This document shows, piece after piece, positions 1-6,369 of a DNA stretch of 18,920 nt. The DNA is from an uncultured Limnohabitans sp. (GTDB lineage: Bacteria; Pseudomonadota; Gammaproteobacteria; Burkholderiales; Burkholderiaceae_C), in contig CALEYZ010000132.1 of the NCBI GenBank assembly GCA_937928195.1, positions 1 through 18,920 on the forward strand, read 5' to 3'. The stretch's first letter is position 1. Each line of letters begins with the position of its first letter. The notes under the pieces were generated by a model. That model ran no database searches. It saw only the letters and a program-made list of their open reading frames with translations, and had not been told where the DNA came from. The position numbers and the translations under genes were made by a program.

Positions 1-345
1 CAGACCCACGCGCAATGCCATGGCCAAATTGTGCGGGTCGGCTTGGCTGAGCGGGGTGATGTGGGGAATGACGCCAGCGTTGTTGATCAGCGTGGCGCTT
101 TGAAAATTCTGCGCAGATTGTTTTTCAAGCCAGGATTTCAAAGCGGCGCTGGCAGTAGCGCCATCGGCCAAGTCGTGTGTCCACTGCTCTAAATGGGCGC
201 CTGCTTGCTGGGCTTTGACGGTCAAACTGGCTTGTTGATTGCGCGAGATGCAAATGAGGGTGTTGCCCGCTTGCAAGAGCTGCTCGGCAATGGCCAGGCC
301 CATGCCACGGGAGCCGCCTGTGAGAATGTAGAGGTGTTGTGTCAT
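1..345 (-). CDS. SDR-family NAD(P)-dependent oxidoreductase, 3' part missing
   Basis: This is the first 115 codons of a short-chain dehydrogenase/reductase, read leftward from an ATG at 345 and open to the window edge. The glycine-rich cofactor motif TGGSRGMG lies at about residues 9-16, and NNAG, which stabilises the central sheet, lies near residue 91. The catalytic Tyr-x-x-x-Lys is beyond the edge, so activity cannot be judged. The region after beta-strand 2 reads ISRNQQ; an Arg here is often seen in NADPH-preferring members, but that is inference. It starts 39 bases after the rluA stop on the same strand and probably shares its transcript. The substrate is unknown. Sepiapterin-reductase-like and generic SDRs both look like this at the N-terminus. 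Confidence 0.85.
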   Translation of the reverse strand, partial: MTQHLYILTGGSRGMGLAIAEQLLQAGNTLICISRNQQASLTVKAQQAGAHLEQWTHDLADGATASAALKSWLEKQSAQNFQSATLINNAGVIPHITPLSQADPHNLAMALRVGL

Positions 346-384
346 GTCGAGAAGCCTTGCATCAAAGGAATTTCAAACGGCACC

Positions 385-1104
385 TTAAAACGGTACCGTA
401 CTCTCAAATGATAGCCATTCTGAGGTGACCGGGTGTTTGAATTGCAATAGCCGGGCATGCAGGTACAAGCGGGGCGCGCGCGCGCAAACTTCTGGCGTGG
501 CATACAAAGCGTCGCCCAAGATGGCGTGTCCCATGGCCATCATGTGCAAACGCAATTGGTGTGTTCTGCCAGTGATGGGGTGAAGTTCGACGCGCGTTGC
601 CCCCGCCATCTCTGGCCCCGATTTGCAGCGCCACTGCGTATGGCTGGGCTTGCCATGTTCCCAATCCACTTTGCTTTTAGGGCGGTTGGGCCAGTCAATC
701 AACAAAGGCAGGTGAATGTCTTGCCAAGCTTCGTTGTCTGTGGCCGGCTTGTTGGCAAGCAGCGGTTGTCCGTCAATCACGGCCTCGTACATTTTGTGCA
801 CTTCCCTTTGTGCAAAGGCCTGGCTGAGGCTGCGCTGAATGTCGGCACCGCGTGCCACCACCACAAGGCCTGAAGTGGCCATGTCCAAACGGTGAACGGT
901 GAGGGCGTCGGGCCAGGTTTGTTGGGCGCGCGCTATGAGGCAATCTTGCTTGTCGTCCCCCCGACCTGGCACACTCAGCAAGCCTGAGGGCTTGTTGAGG
1001 ACCGCCAGGTGTGCATCGGCATAGACCACTTCAAGGTTTATCAATTGGAAACCTGGCAAATGCGGGGCGGTGAGTATGAGGGCATCCCGTAAAGATAACG
1101 CCAA
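385..1104 (-). CDS. rluA: RluA-family 23S rRNA/tRNA pseudouridine synthase
   Basis: The protein (up to 239 aa) isomerises uridine to pseudouridine in RNA. The catalytic motif HRLDMATSG is at residues 71-79, with Asp74 as the nucleophile, and the family motif ITGRTHQLR is at 177-185. NKPSGLLSVPGR and DWPNRPK closely match what I recall of E. coli RluA, which modifies 23S rRNA U746 and tRNA U32, so the specific RluA assignment is likely. There is no S4 RNA-binding domain, as in RluA. The start is uncertain. No ATG or GTG lies between the upstream in-frame TGA and the first conserved block. The first option is TTG at 1104, and TTG codons at residues 16 and 21 are alternatives that would bring the length closer to the E. 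coli protein (219 aa). It is divergent from the GNAT gene. Confidence 0.93.
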   Translation of the reverse strand: MALSLRDALILTAPHLPGFQLINLEVVYADAHLAVLNKPSGLLSVPGRGDDKQDCLIARAQQTWPDALTVHRLDMATSGLVVVARGADIQRSLSQAFAQREVHKMYEAVIDGQPLLANKPATDNEAWQDIHLPLLIDWPNRPKSKVDWEHGKPSHTQWRCKSGPEMAGATRVELHPITGRTHQLRLHMMAMGHAILGDALYATPEVCARAPRLYLHARLLQFKHPVTSEWLSFESTVPF

Positions 1105-1170
1105 AATGCGCTGTTGACTGGCGCGAAAGGCTTTGAATTTCCAAGTCGACTCAGATCAGGCGACAATCTA

Positions 1171-1192
1171 GGGTTTCATGTAACCCCTTTTT
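1171..1192 (+). terminator. Terminator-like hairpin in the leader of the GNAT gene
   Basis: GGGTT (1171-1175) and AACCC (1182-1186) form a 5-bp stem with a six-base loop. One C and then five T (1188-1192) follow. It ends 16 bases before the GNAT start at 1209. The stem is short, so this may be chance; if real it would act on transcripts reading rightward into the GNAT gene. Confidence 0.25.
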
Positions 1193-1208
1193 GACCCCAA
1201 CATCCGTC

Positions 1209-1727
1209 ATGTCCGATTTTGAAGTTCGATTTGCCACCCTCAAAGAAGCCGCTGATGTGGCCCAACTGCATTTGATCGCCAGCCGTGCGGCCTACGCCGG
1301 CCAAGTGCCTGAAGCCCACTGGGATGCCACACCCATGGCCAAGCGCGTGTCGTATTGGAAGGAAGCCATTGAGTACGGCGAGCCCCAAGTGATGGTGGCC
1401 CTGGAAGGCGGCAGCATTGTGGGTTTTGTGGGCTATGACCGCTCGCGCGACCCCAAATCCAAAAACACCATGGGTGAAATTTGGGCCATCTACGCAGACC
1501 CCGACCGTTTGGGCGAAGGCGTGGGCTTGGCACTTTGGGATGCCGCCCGTGAAGGCCTGATCGATGAAGACTGCACCGATGTCAGCATCTGGGTGCCCTT
1601 GCTCAACGAGCGCACCGTGCGCTTCCACGAATTGGCCGGCTTCAAGCGTGAAATGAACACAGCGCGCACCGTGCCGATGGGTGCTGTGAAAGTGGAAGAA
1701 GTTCGCATGAAGCGTTCTTTGACCTAA
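1209..1727 (+). CDS. GNAT-family N-acetyltransferase
   Basis: The protein (172 aa from the ATG at 1209) has the fold signature of GCN5-related acetyltransferases, which transfer an acetyl group from acetyl-CoA to an amine. Motif A is visible at about residues 90-115, EIWAIYADP followed by RLGEGVG, where the R-x-x-G-x-G/V loop binds the CoA pyrophosphate. Motif B is FHELAGF at about 139-145, typical of the C-terminal strand-helix. A TTG six codons upstream (1191) keeps the frame open, but the ATG at 1209 starts directly at the conserved N-terminal strand and is preferred. No clear Shine-Dalgarno sequence precedes it. The acceptor substrate cannot be told. dusC follows after 53 bases on the same strand. 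Confidence 0.9.
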   Translation: MSDFEVRFATLKEAADVAQLHLIASRAAYAGQVPEAHWDATPMAKRVSYWKEAIEYGEPQVMVALEGGSIVGFVGYDRSRDPKSKNTMGEIWAIYADPDRLGEGVGLALWDAAREGLIDEDCTDVSIWVPLLNERTVRFHELAGFKREMNTARTVPMGAVKVEEVRMKRSLT

Positions 1728-1780
1728 ACCCTGGCAAGCCTTGCTGGAACTTCTGGCGTTCTAAAGCCGCTGCCACACCC

Positions 1781-2794
1781 ATGAGAATTTTGCTGGCCCC
1801 CATGGAAGGCTTGTTGGACCACAGTCTGCGTGACACGCTCACGCGTGTGGGCGGCATTGACCTGTGCGTGTCTGAATTCATTCGTGTCACAGATGCCGTT
1901 TTGCCCAAGCGTGCGTTTTACCGTGTGGTGCCCGAACTCTTGAACGCTGGAAAAACAGTTGCCGGTGTGCCCGTCAAGGCGCAATTGCTCGGTTCTGATC
2001 CGCAGATATTGGCCGAGAATGCAGCGCGTTTGGCCAAGCTCAATCCTGCGGGCATCGATTTGAATTTTGGTTGCCCCGCCAAAACCGTCAACCGCCATCG
2101 CGGCGGTGCGGTGCTGCTGGACGAGCCCGAGCTGATTGGTCAAATTGTGTCGGCGGTGCGCCGTGCGGTTCCCGCCAATGTGCCGGTGTCGGCCAAGATG
2201 CGCTTGGGATTCAATGATGACTTGCGCGCTGAAGATTGTGCGCAGGCCATTGAAGGTGCCGGCGCAGACGAGTTGGTGGTTCATGCGCGAACCAAGGCGC
2301 ATGGTTACAGACCTCCTGCCTATTGGGACCGCATTGCCGATGTGCGTCAGTGCGTTAAATTGCCCATGGTGGCCAATGGCGAAATTTGGACGGTGGCCGA
2401 TGCCGTGCGCTGCCGAGAAGTGACAGGTTGCCAAGACTTGATGATTGGTCGCGGCATGGTCAACAACCCTGGCCTGGCGTTGGAAATCAAGTTCCACGAT
2501 GCACAAGTGAAAGGACTGTCTGTGGCGAGTTTGCCGCAGTCATTTTCTTGGGTGCAGCTGTGGCCCTTGCTCAGTGTTTTTTGGAAGCGCATGAGTTTGC
2601 ACGTGGCTCCGCGCCACCGGGCGGGGCGTTTGAAGCAATGGTTGAATTACTTGCGCCGCCACTACCCAGAAGCACAGCAGGCCTTTGATGCACTTCGTTT
2701 GGTGCATGACCCCGTGGTGATGGAGGCGTGGTTGCTGCAACCACCACAGAGCCTTGAGAAGCCCCTTGAGAAGTCCGTTCTGGCCGCTGTTTAA
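1781..2794 (+). CDS. dusC: tRNA-dihydrouridine(16) synthase DusC
   Basis: This 337-aa FMN enzyme reduces uridine to dihydrouridine in the tRNA D-loop using NADPH. The N-terminal LLAPMEG is the FMN-binding start of the TIM barrel. The catalytic cysteine is Cys98 in NFGCPAKTVN. ELVVHARTK and VANGEIW are FMN phosphate and ribityl contacts, and MIGRG (about 222-226) closes the barrel. The helical C-terminal tRNA-binding domain follows, including QWLNYLR. Similarity to E. coli DusC (position 16 of tRNA) is clear throughout, for example LLAPMEG, the TEF/SEF-R-V block and KTVN, whereas DusA and DusB differ there. The length is normal. No strong Shine-Dalgarno sequence is seen. It may be co-transcribed with the GNAT gene, and its stop codon overlaps that of the convergent Hpt gene. 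Confidence 0.95.
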   Translation: MRILLAPMEGLLDHSLRDTLTRVGGIDLCVSEFIRVTDAVLPKRAFYRVVPELLNAGKTVAGVPVKAQLLGSDPQILAENAARLAKLNPAGIDLNFGCPAKTVNRHRGGAVLLDEPELIGQIVSAVRRAVPANVPVSAKMRLGFNDDLRAEDCAQAIEGAGADELVVHARTKAHGYRPPAYWDRIADVRQCVKLPMVANGEIWTVADAVRCREVTGCQDLMIGRGMVNNPGLALEIKFHDAQVKGLSVASLPQSFSWVQLWPLLSVFWKRMSLHVAPRHRAGRLKQWLNYLRRHYPEAQQAFDALRLVHDPVVMEAWLLQPPQSLEKPLEKSVLAAV

Positions 2795-2810
2795 GCCGCC
2801 AATTGTTTTT
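2782..2810 (+). terminator. Candidate rho-independent terminator of dusC
   Basis: GGCCGCT (2782-2788) pairs with AGCCGCC (2794-2800), with one C-C mismatch and a five-base loop that includes the dusC stop codon. AATTG and then five T (2806-2810) follow. The T-tract is short and offset by five bases, so termination may be weak. No T-tract follows in the opposite direction, so it would serve dusC only. Confidence 0.45.
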
Positions 2811-3147
2811 GAACTTCCAACTTCAAAAGTTTTAAATTTGACAGCAAGGCTGCGCTGGCTTGCAGCGCTGCTGCCTGCAAGTCAGGGTTGTCAATGTGTT
2901 TGCACAAGCCTTCTGTGCGGTTGATTTCTGCCACCAAAGCGTCGTGGCAAAACACAGGCGCAAAGCCTTTGAGCTGGTGCCAAATTTTTTGCAGTGTTTC
3001 GAAATTTTGGTGCGCAATGGCCGAGGTGATTTGAGGCACTTCGGTTTCAAGTGTGTTGTGCAGCGTGGCCAACAATTGCTGCGCGCCGGCTGCATCTCCC
3101 AGATACTCAATGGCTTTGGCCATCGATAAAAAAACGGTATCGCTCAT
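2791..3147 (-). CDS. Single-domain Hpt (histidine phosphotransfer) protein
   Basis: This small, mostly helical protein (118 aa) carries the Hpt signature WHQLKG at residues 56-61, in which His57 is the expected phospho-accepting histidine (consensus H-x-L-K-G). The predicted antiparallel helices around it (about 18-50, 52-62, 66-85 and 90-115) fit the four-helix bundle of Hpt domains, which relay phosphate between receiver domains of two-component phosphorelays. No kinase, receiver or output domain is attached and none is encoded nearby, so its partners are unknown. Its start codon overlaps the stop of the upstream Nudix gene as ATGA, implying translational coupling. Its stop TAA overlaps the dusC stop on the other strand. 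After the histidine, GFAPVF replaces the more usual Gly/Ala-rich G-S/A-A stretch, so loss of phosphotransfer is possible. Confidence 0.75.
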   Translation of the reverse strand: MSDTVFLSMAKAIEYLGDAAGAQQLLATLHNTLETEVPQITSAIAHQNFETLQKIWHQLKGFAPVFCHDALVAEINRTEGLCKHIDNPDLQAAALQASAALLSNLKLLKLEVQKQLAA

Positions 3148-3929
3148 AAGGGGCCATGCAGCAAAGCCTCTAAGCCACCCTCGGGCTCAAAGCGCTTGTT
3201 GCGAAAGTGCAGGCGCGAAGGTCCAGGCAAGGCGCGGGCGGCCACAGGATGGCGTGGATCACCGGGATAGCAAATGACACGCATGCCTTCTTGGTCAAAA
3301 GGTTCGGGCATGATGACGGGGGGGGTGCGTTGCGCGGCTTCTTGCAGGGCCTGCTCAACCGAGTTGAACAAACACAAATGCGATAGGCTCATGATTTGCG
3401 GGGGCGCCAACACAATCTGGCCATGCCAATATTGAATGAGTGCATCACGCGGCGTTGACCACAAAATTTCAGTGGTCTCGTGGTCGTCATGCACCGCGGT
3501 TTGGGCGTGCGGTGCGCGCGCCAAAAAGAAGCGCGTGTCAAAGCGCTTGGACATCATGGAGGGCATGCGCGGTGTGATCCAGCGCGACCAGGGCTGAAGG
3601 TCGGCCGCTTGAATTTGCAGGCCGCATTCTTCGCGGGCTTCACGCAGCGCGGCTACAAACAGGCTGGCGGCATGCAAGGGGGTCAAATCGGGTTCACCCA
3701 ACCGGGTGTGCAGGTCGACCGCATCTTGTTGCAATTGCGCCAAGGCTTCTGGCGAGCCATCGGATTCATCGCGTTTGCCACCGGGAAACACAAAGGCCCC
3801 GCCTAAGTCTTGAGACGCCGCATGGCGTTTGAGCAGCAAGACTTCCATGCCAGCGCTGCCTTCGCGCAGCATGAGCACGGTGGCCGCATCACGCGGCGGG
3901 GTGTCAACAATGTGCGAGGTAATTTCCAT
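3144..3929 (-). CDS. Nudix hydrolase, NUDT19-like, with an interrupted Nudix box
   Basis: The protein (261 aa) looks like a Nudix pyrophosphohydrolase in which the Nudix box is split. The first part, FPGGKRDE, is at about residues 48-55, and the second part, REAREECGL with metal-binding Glu97, Glu100 and Glu101, is at 96-104. In a standard box (G-x5-E-x7-R-E-U-x-E-E-x-G-U) these parts are contiguous; here about 30 residues intervene, including a helix rich in Q, D and L. The same arrangement is known for the acyl-CoA diphosphatase NUDT19 (RP2p), so acyl-CoA or CoA-like substrates are plausible but not shown. RWITPRMPSMMSKRFDTRFF matches the conserved downstream block of that group. No clear Shine-Dalgarno sequence precedes the ATG at 3929. 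It is the first gene of a two-gene unit with the Hpt protein. Confidence 0.88.
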   Translation of the reverse strand: MEITSHIVDTPPRDAATVLMLREGSAGMEVLLLKRHAASQDLGGAFVFPGGKRDESDGSPEALAQLQQDAVDLHTRLGEPDLTPLHAASLFVAALREAREECGLQIQAADLQPWSRWITPRMPSMMSKRFDTRFFLARAPHAQTAVHDDHETTEILWSTPRDALIQYWHGQIVLAPPQIMSLSHLCLFNSVEQALQEAAQRTPPVIMPEPFDQEGMRVICYPGDPRHPVAARALPGPSRLHFRNKRFEPEGGLEALLHGPL

Positions 3930-3980
3930 AAAAAGGCCAAAGAGTTGAAGTCAACAGAATTTATTCAAGCCACTGTCAAT

Positions 3981-3997
3981 CAGGTAACAGTTGCCTG
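3981..3997. promoter_or_regulatory. Dyad-symmetric candidate operator upstream of the hydroxyacyl-CoA dehydrogenase
   Basis: CAGGTAACAGTTGCCTG is an imperfect 17-bp palindrome: arms CAGGTAAC and GTTGCCTG around a central A, with one non-complementary pair. It lies in the 124-base divergent gap between the Nudix gene (start 3929) and the SDR gene (start 4054). This is a typical place and size for a TetR- or GntR-type repressor site. No regulator gene is nearby and no clear -35/-10 pair could be placed, so the role is inferred from symmetry and position only. Confidence 0.35.
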
Positions 3998-4053
3998 TAC
4001 CTCCATGGTTTAAAGTGGCCACCATCACAAGGCTATCAGATTGAGGAATCCAA

Positions 4054-4965
4054 ATGAGCATTGATTTTCACGGACGTGTCGCCATTGTCACAGGCGCAGG
4101 TGGCGGTTTGGGCAAACAACATGCGTTGGCCCTGGCCAAGCGCGGTGCCAAGGTGCTGGTGAACGACCTGGGCGGCAACGTCCATGGCGAAGGCGGCTCG
4201 GTCAGTGCTGCGCAGGCGGTGGTCGATGAGATCATCAAGGCTGGCGGCGAGGCCATTGCCAATGGCGCTTCTGTGACCGATTTTGAAGCCGTCCAAGGCA
4301 TGGTCAAGCAGGCCATGGACACGTGGGGCCGTGTGGACATCTTGGTCAACAACGCCGGCATTTTGCGTGACAAAAGTTTTTCCAAAATGGAGATCGCCGA
4401 TTTCCGCTTGGTGATGGAAGTGCACGTGATGGGTGCTTTGCATTGCACCAAAGCCGTTTGGCCCATCATGCAAGCGCAAAACTATGGTCGCGTCATCATG
4501 ACCACCTCGTCCAGTGGCTTGTATGGCAACTTTGGTCAATCCAATTACGGTGCCGCCAAGATGGCTTTGGCTGGCATGATGCAAACGCTGTCGATTGAGG
4601 GTGAGAAGTACAACATCCGTGTCAATTGCTTGGCACCTACGGCGGCCACACGCATGACAGAAGGCTTGATGCCCGAAGCCGTGCTCAAAGCACTGGAGCC
4701 GCAAGCGGTGGTGCCAGCGATGGTGGTCATGGCTTCCGAGCAAGCACCCAATCGCACCATTCTGTGCGCAGGCGCGGGCAGTTTTGAAGTGGCCAACATC
4801 ACGCTCACGCAAGGTGTGTATTTGGGTGTGTCAGACGACACCCCAGAGCAATTGCTGGCGGCGATGTCACAAGTCACCGATCGCACGGGCGAACTGGTGC
4901 CCGGCTCAGGTTCAGGTCAGGGGACGTTAGAAGTGGGCAAGGCCATGGCAGCCCACAAGGCTTAA
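4054..4965 (+). CDS. (3R)-hydroxyacyl-CoA dehydrogenase, SDR family (MFE-2 type)
   Basis: This 303-aa short-chain dehydrogenase resembles the dehydrogenase domain of peroxisomal multifunctional enzyme 2 (HSD17B4/Fox2), which oxidises (3R)-hydroxyacyl-CoA to 3-ketoacyl-CoA. TGAGGGLG (13-20) binds the dinucleotide. Asp38 in VNDLGG at the end of beta-2 indicates NAD+ preference. NNAG is at 99-102, and the catalytic residues are Ser152, Tyr165 and Lys169 (YGAAK). The stretch SSGLYGNFGQSNYGAAK is characteristic of the MFE-2 group. The extra ~50 residues after the usual SDR end fit that domain, but the hydratase and SCP-2 domains of the eukaryotic protein are absent. GAGG seven bases before the ATG supports the start. 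It appears to be a single-gene unit, ending five bases from the convergent xthA. A role in fatty-acid, sterol or aromatic side-chain degradation is inferred. Confidence 0.9.
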   Translation: MSIDFHGRVAIVTGAGGGLGKQHALALAKRGAKVLVNDLGGNVHGEGGSVSAAQAVVDEIIKAGGEAIANGASVTDFEAVQGMVKQAMDTWGRVDILVNNAGILRDKSFSKMEIADFRLVMEVHVMGALHCTKAVWPIMQAQNYGRVIMTTSSSGLYGNFGQSNYGAAKMALAGMMQTLSIEGEKYNIRVNCLAPTAATRMTEGLMPEAVLKALEPQAVVPAMVVMASEQAPNRTILCAGAGSFEVANITLTQGVYLGVSDDTPEQLLAAMSQVTDRTGELVPGSGSGQGTLEVGKAMAAHKA

Positions 4966-4970
4966 GTTGT

Positions 4971-5756
4971 TCAAGCCAAGCTCAGCACCACCGGTGTGTG
5001 GTCGCTGGGCCGTTCGTTTTTTCGCGGCAATTTGTCAATGACGCAGGCAGTGGCCTGTGCTTTTAAAGTGTCGGTTATCAAAATGTGATCGATGCGAAGG
5101 CCTCTGTTGCGGCGAAAACCAAAGTCTCGGTAGTCCCACCAACTGTAACTTTTCTCGGGCTGCTCAAACAAGCGAAAGCTGTCGTGCAGGCCCAAGCCAA
5201 TCAGGCCATTCAAGTGCGCACGCTCTTCAGGTGTGCAGTGAATGGTGCCGGCCAAAGCCACAGGGTCCCACACATCCAAATCGTCAAAGGTGATGTTGTA
5301 GTCGCCCATGAGTACCAGCTTGGGGTGTTGCTTCATTTCTAGTTGCACCCAAGCATGGAGGGCTTCAAGCCATCGCATTTTGTAAACAAACTTGTCGCTG
5401 TCGGGCGCTTGGCCATTGGGGAAGTAGGCACCTATGACGCGCACATCACCATAAGTGCCTGCAATCACGCGCGACATGTCGTCTTCAAAACCAGGAATGT
5501 TTTTAACCACCTGTGTCGCTGGCAAGCGAGAAATCAGCGCCACACCGTTGTAGGTTTTTTGGCCAAACCACTGTGCGTGGTACCCCGCATCGGTAAAAGC
5601 TTGGTGTGGAAACTTGTCATCGGTCATCTTTAATTCTTGCAAGGCCAAGACGTCGATGGCATGGTCTGCACCCAATGCCTCTTGGGCCTTGAGCCAATCA
5701 ATCACCTGCGGCAAGCGCACCGTGAGCGAGTTGACATTCCAGGTGGCAAGTTTCAT
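4971..5756 (-). CDS. xthA: Exodeoxyribonuclease III (XthA-type AP endonuclease)
   Basis: This 261-aa enzyme of the exonuclease/endonuclease/phosphatase fold cleaves DNA at abasic sites and degrades duplex DNA 3' to 5'. Visible active-site residues are Asn7 in TWNVNSL, metal-binding Glu41 in LALQELKM, Asp152 and Asn154 in MGDYNI, Asp223 in RIDHIL, and Asp252-His253 in the closing SDHTPV motif. NRGLRID and SWWDYR also match E. coli ExoIII. The frame extends 15 codons upstream, but that part reads through the end of the DUF4337 gene; the ATG at 5756 begins exactly at the conserved first strand and is preferred. It starts 7 bases after the DUF4337 stop and is the last gene of a six-gene minus-strand run that also includes thyA and folA. 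No obvious Shine-Dalgarno sequence is present. Confidence 0.94.
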   Translation of the reverse strand: MKLATWNVNSLTVRLPQVIDWLKAQEALGADHAIDVLALQELKMTDDKFPHQAFTDAGYHAQWFGQKTYNGVALISRLPATQVVKNIPGFEDDMSRVIAGTYGDVRVIGAYFPNGQAPDSDKFVYKMRWLEALHAWVQLEMKQHPKLVLMGDYNITFDDLDVWDPVALAGTIHCTPEERAHLNGLIGLGLHDSFRLFEQPEKSYSWWDYRDFGFRRNRGLRIDHILITDTLKAQATACVIDKLPRKNERPSDHTPVVLSLA

Positions 5757-5763
5757 AGCGTAC

Positions 5764-6348
5764 TTAGATGTGCAACATTGCCAAGGCGCCAATGGCAACA
5801 CCCAGAGCGCCCATGCCGTACATGGCCACTTCCAGCCATTTTTTGCGCGTCATCAAAGCGATGGCGGCCATGGCAATCGCCACTTGCAAGGCCGTGGTGG
5901 CTTGCGCCCAACGGTGATGCAAATGCATTTCGTTTTCAGACTTGTCGTCCCAGGCTTTGGCTTCGGCCTCTAACTTTTCAGCGCCAAGTTTGATCTCTGA
6001 TTTCTCAGATTTGTAGCGCTTGATCTCGTCTTGGTAGAACTCTTTCTTGGCAGGTGGCGCCAATTCAATGGCCAGCTCGCTCAAATTTTGTTTGGAGCTT
6101 TTGGCCTGGTAATAATTCCATTGGTTGGACGCTTCGGTTTTTTTGATGGCCGCATTGTTTTTGAACAAACCTGCATTGGCCTGAGTGGCGCCGCCCATGT
6201 AAGAGAAGATGGCACCCACCGTGGCAATGATGGCCGTGAACATGGCAATTGAGTTGGTGTGGCTGCCGCCGTGCTCGGCATGGCCTTGTGTGGCGTGCTC
6301 AATTTCGTGATCGTGAGGGCCGTGAACGTGAAAACCGTGACCTGACAT
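5764..6348 (-). CDS. DUF4337-type membrane protein with a His-rich N-terminus
   Basis: This 194-aa protein of unknown function resembles the DUF4337 family. The first 30 residues hold nine histidines (for example HGPHDHEIEH), a possible metal-binding tail. A hydrophobic segment at about 33-53 is followed by a long charged, Lys/Glu-rich helical stretch (about 60-145) likely to form a coiled coil, and then by two hydrophobic segments at about 150-167 and 172-194. It is therefore probably an inner-membrane protein with a large soluble helical loop. AGGAGG at 6356-6361 lies seven bases before the ATG at 6348, the strongest ribosome binding site in this run. An ATG at 6353 is out of frame and too close to that site. 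It lies 21 bases after folA and 7 before xthA. Nothing in it points to folate or DNA-repair function. Confidence 0.82.
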   Translation of the reverse strand: MSGHGFHVHGPHDHEIEHATQGHAEHGGSHTNSIAMFTAIIATVGAIFSYMGGATQANAGLFKNNAAIKKTEASNQWNYYQAKSSKQNLSELAIELAPPAKKEFYQDEIKRYKSEKSEIKLGAEKLEAEAKAWDDKSENEMHLHHRWAQATTALQVAIAMAAIALMTRKKWLEVAMYGMGALGVAIGALAMLHI

Positions 6349-6369
6349 GGCATGTCCTCCTAAATAAAA

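Noticed and set aside
1724..2506. 260-residue minus-strand open frame opposite dusC
   Set aside because: His/Gln/Arg-rich composition typical of antisense frames of high-GC genes, while dusC on the other strand is unmistakable.
4036..4812. 258-residue minus-strand open frame opposite the SDR gene
   Set aside because: Antisense shadow of a conserved SDR; no recognisable domain.
4959..4977. GGCTT...AAGCC inverted repeat between the convergent SDR and xthA genes
   Set aside because: Only 5 bp of stem, no T-tract on either strand; not enough to call a terminator.
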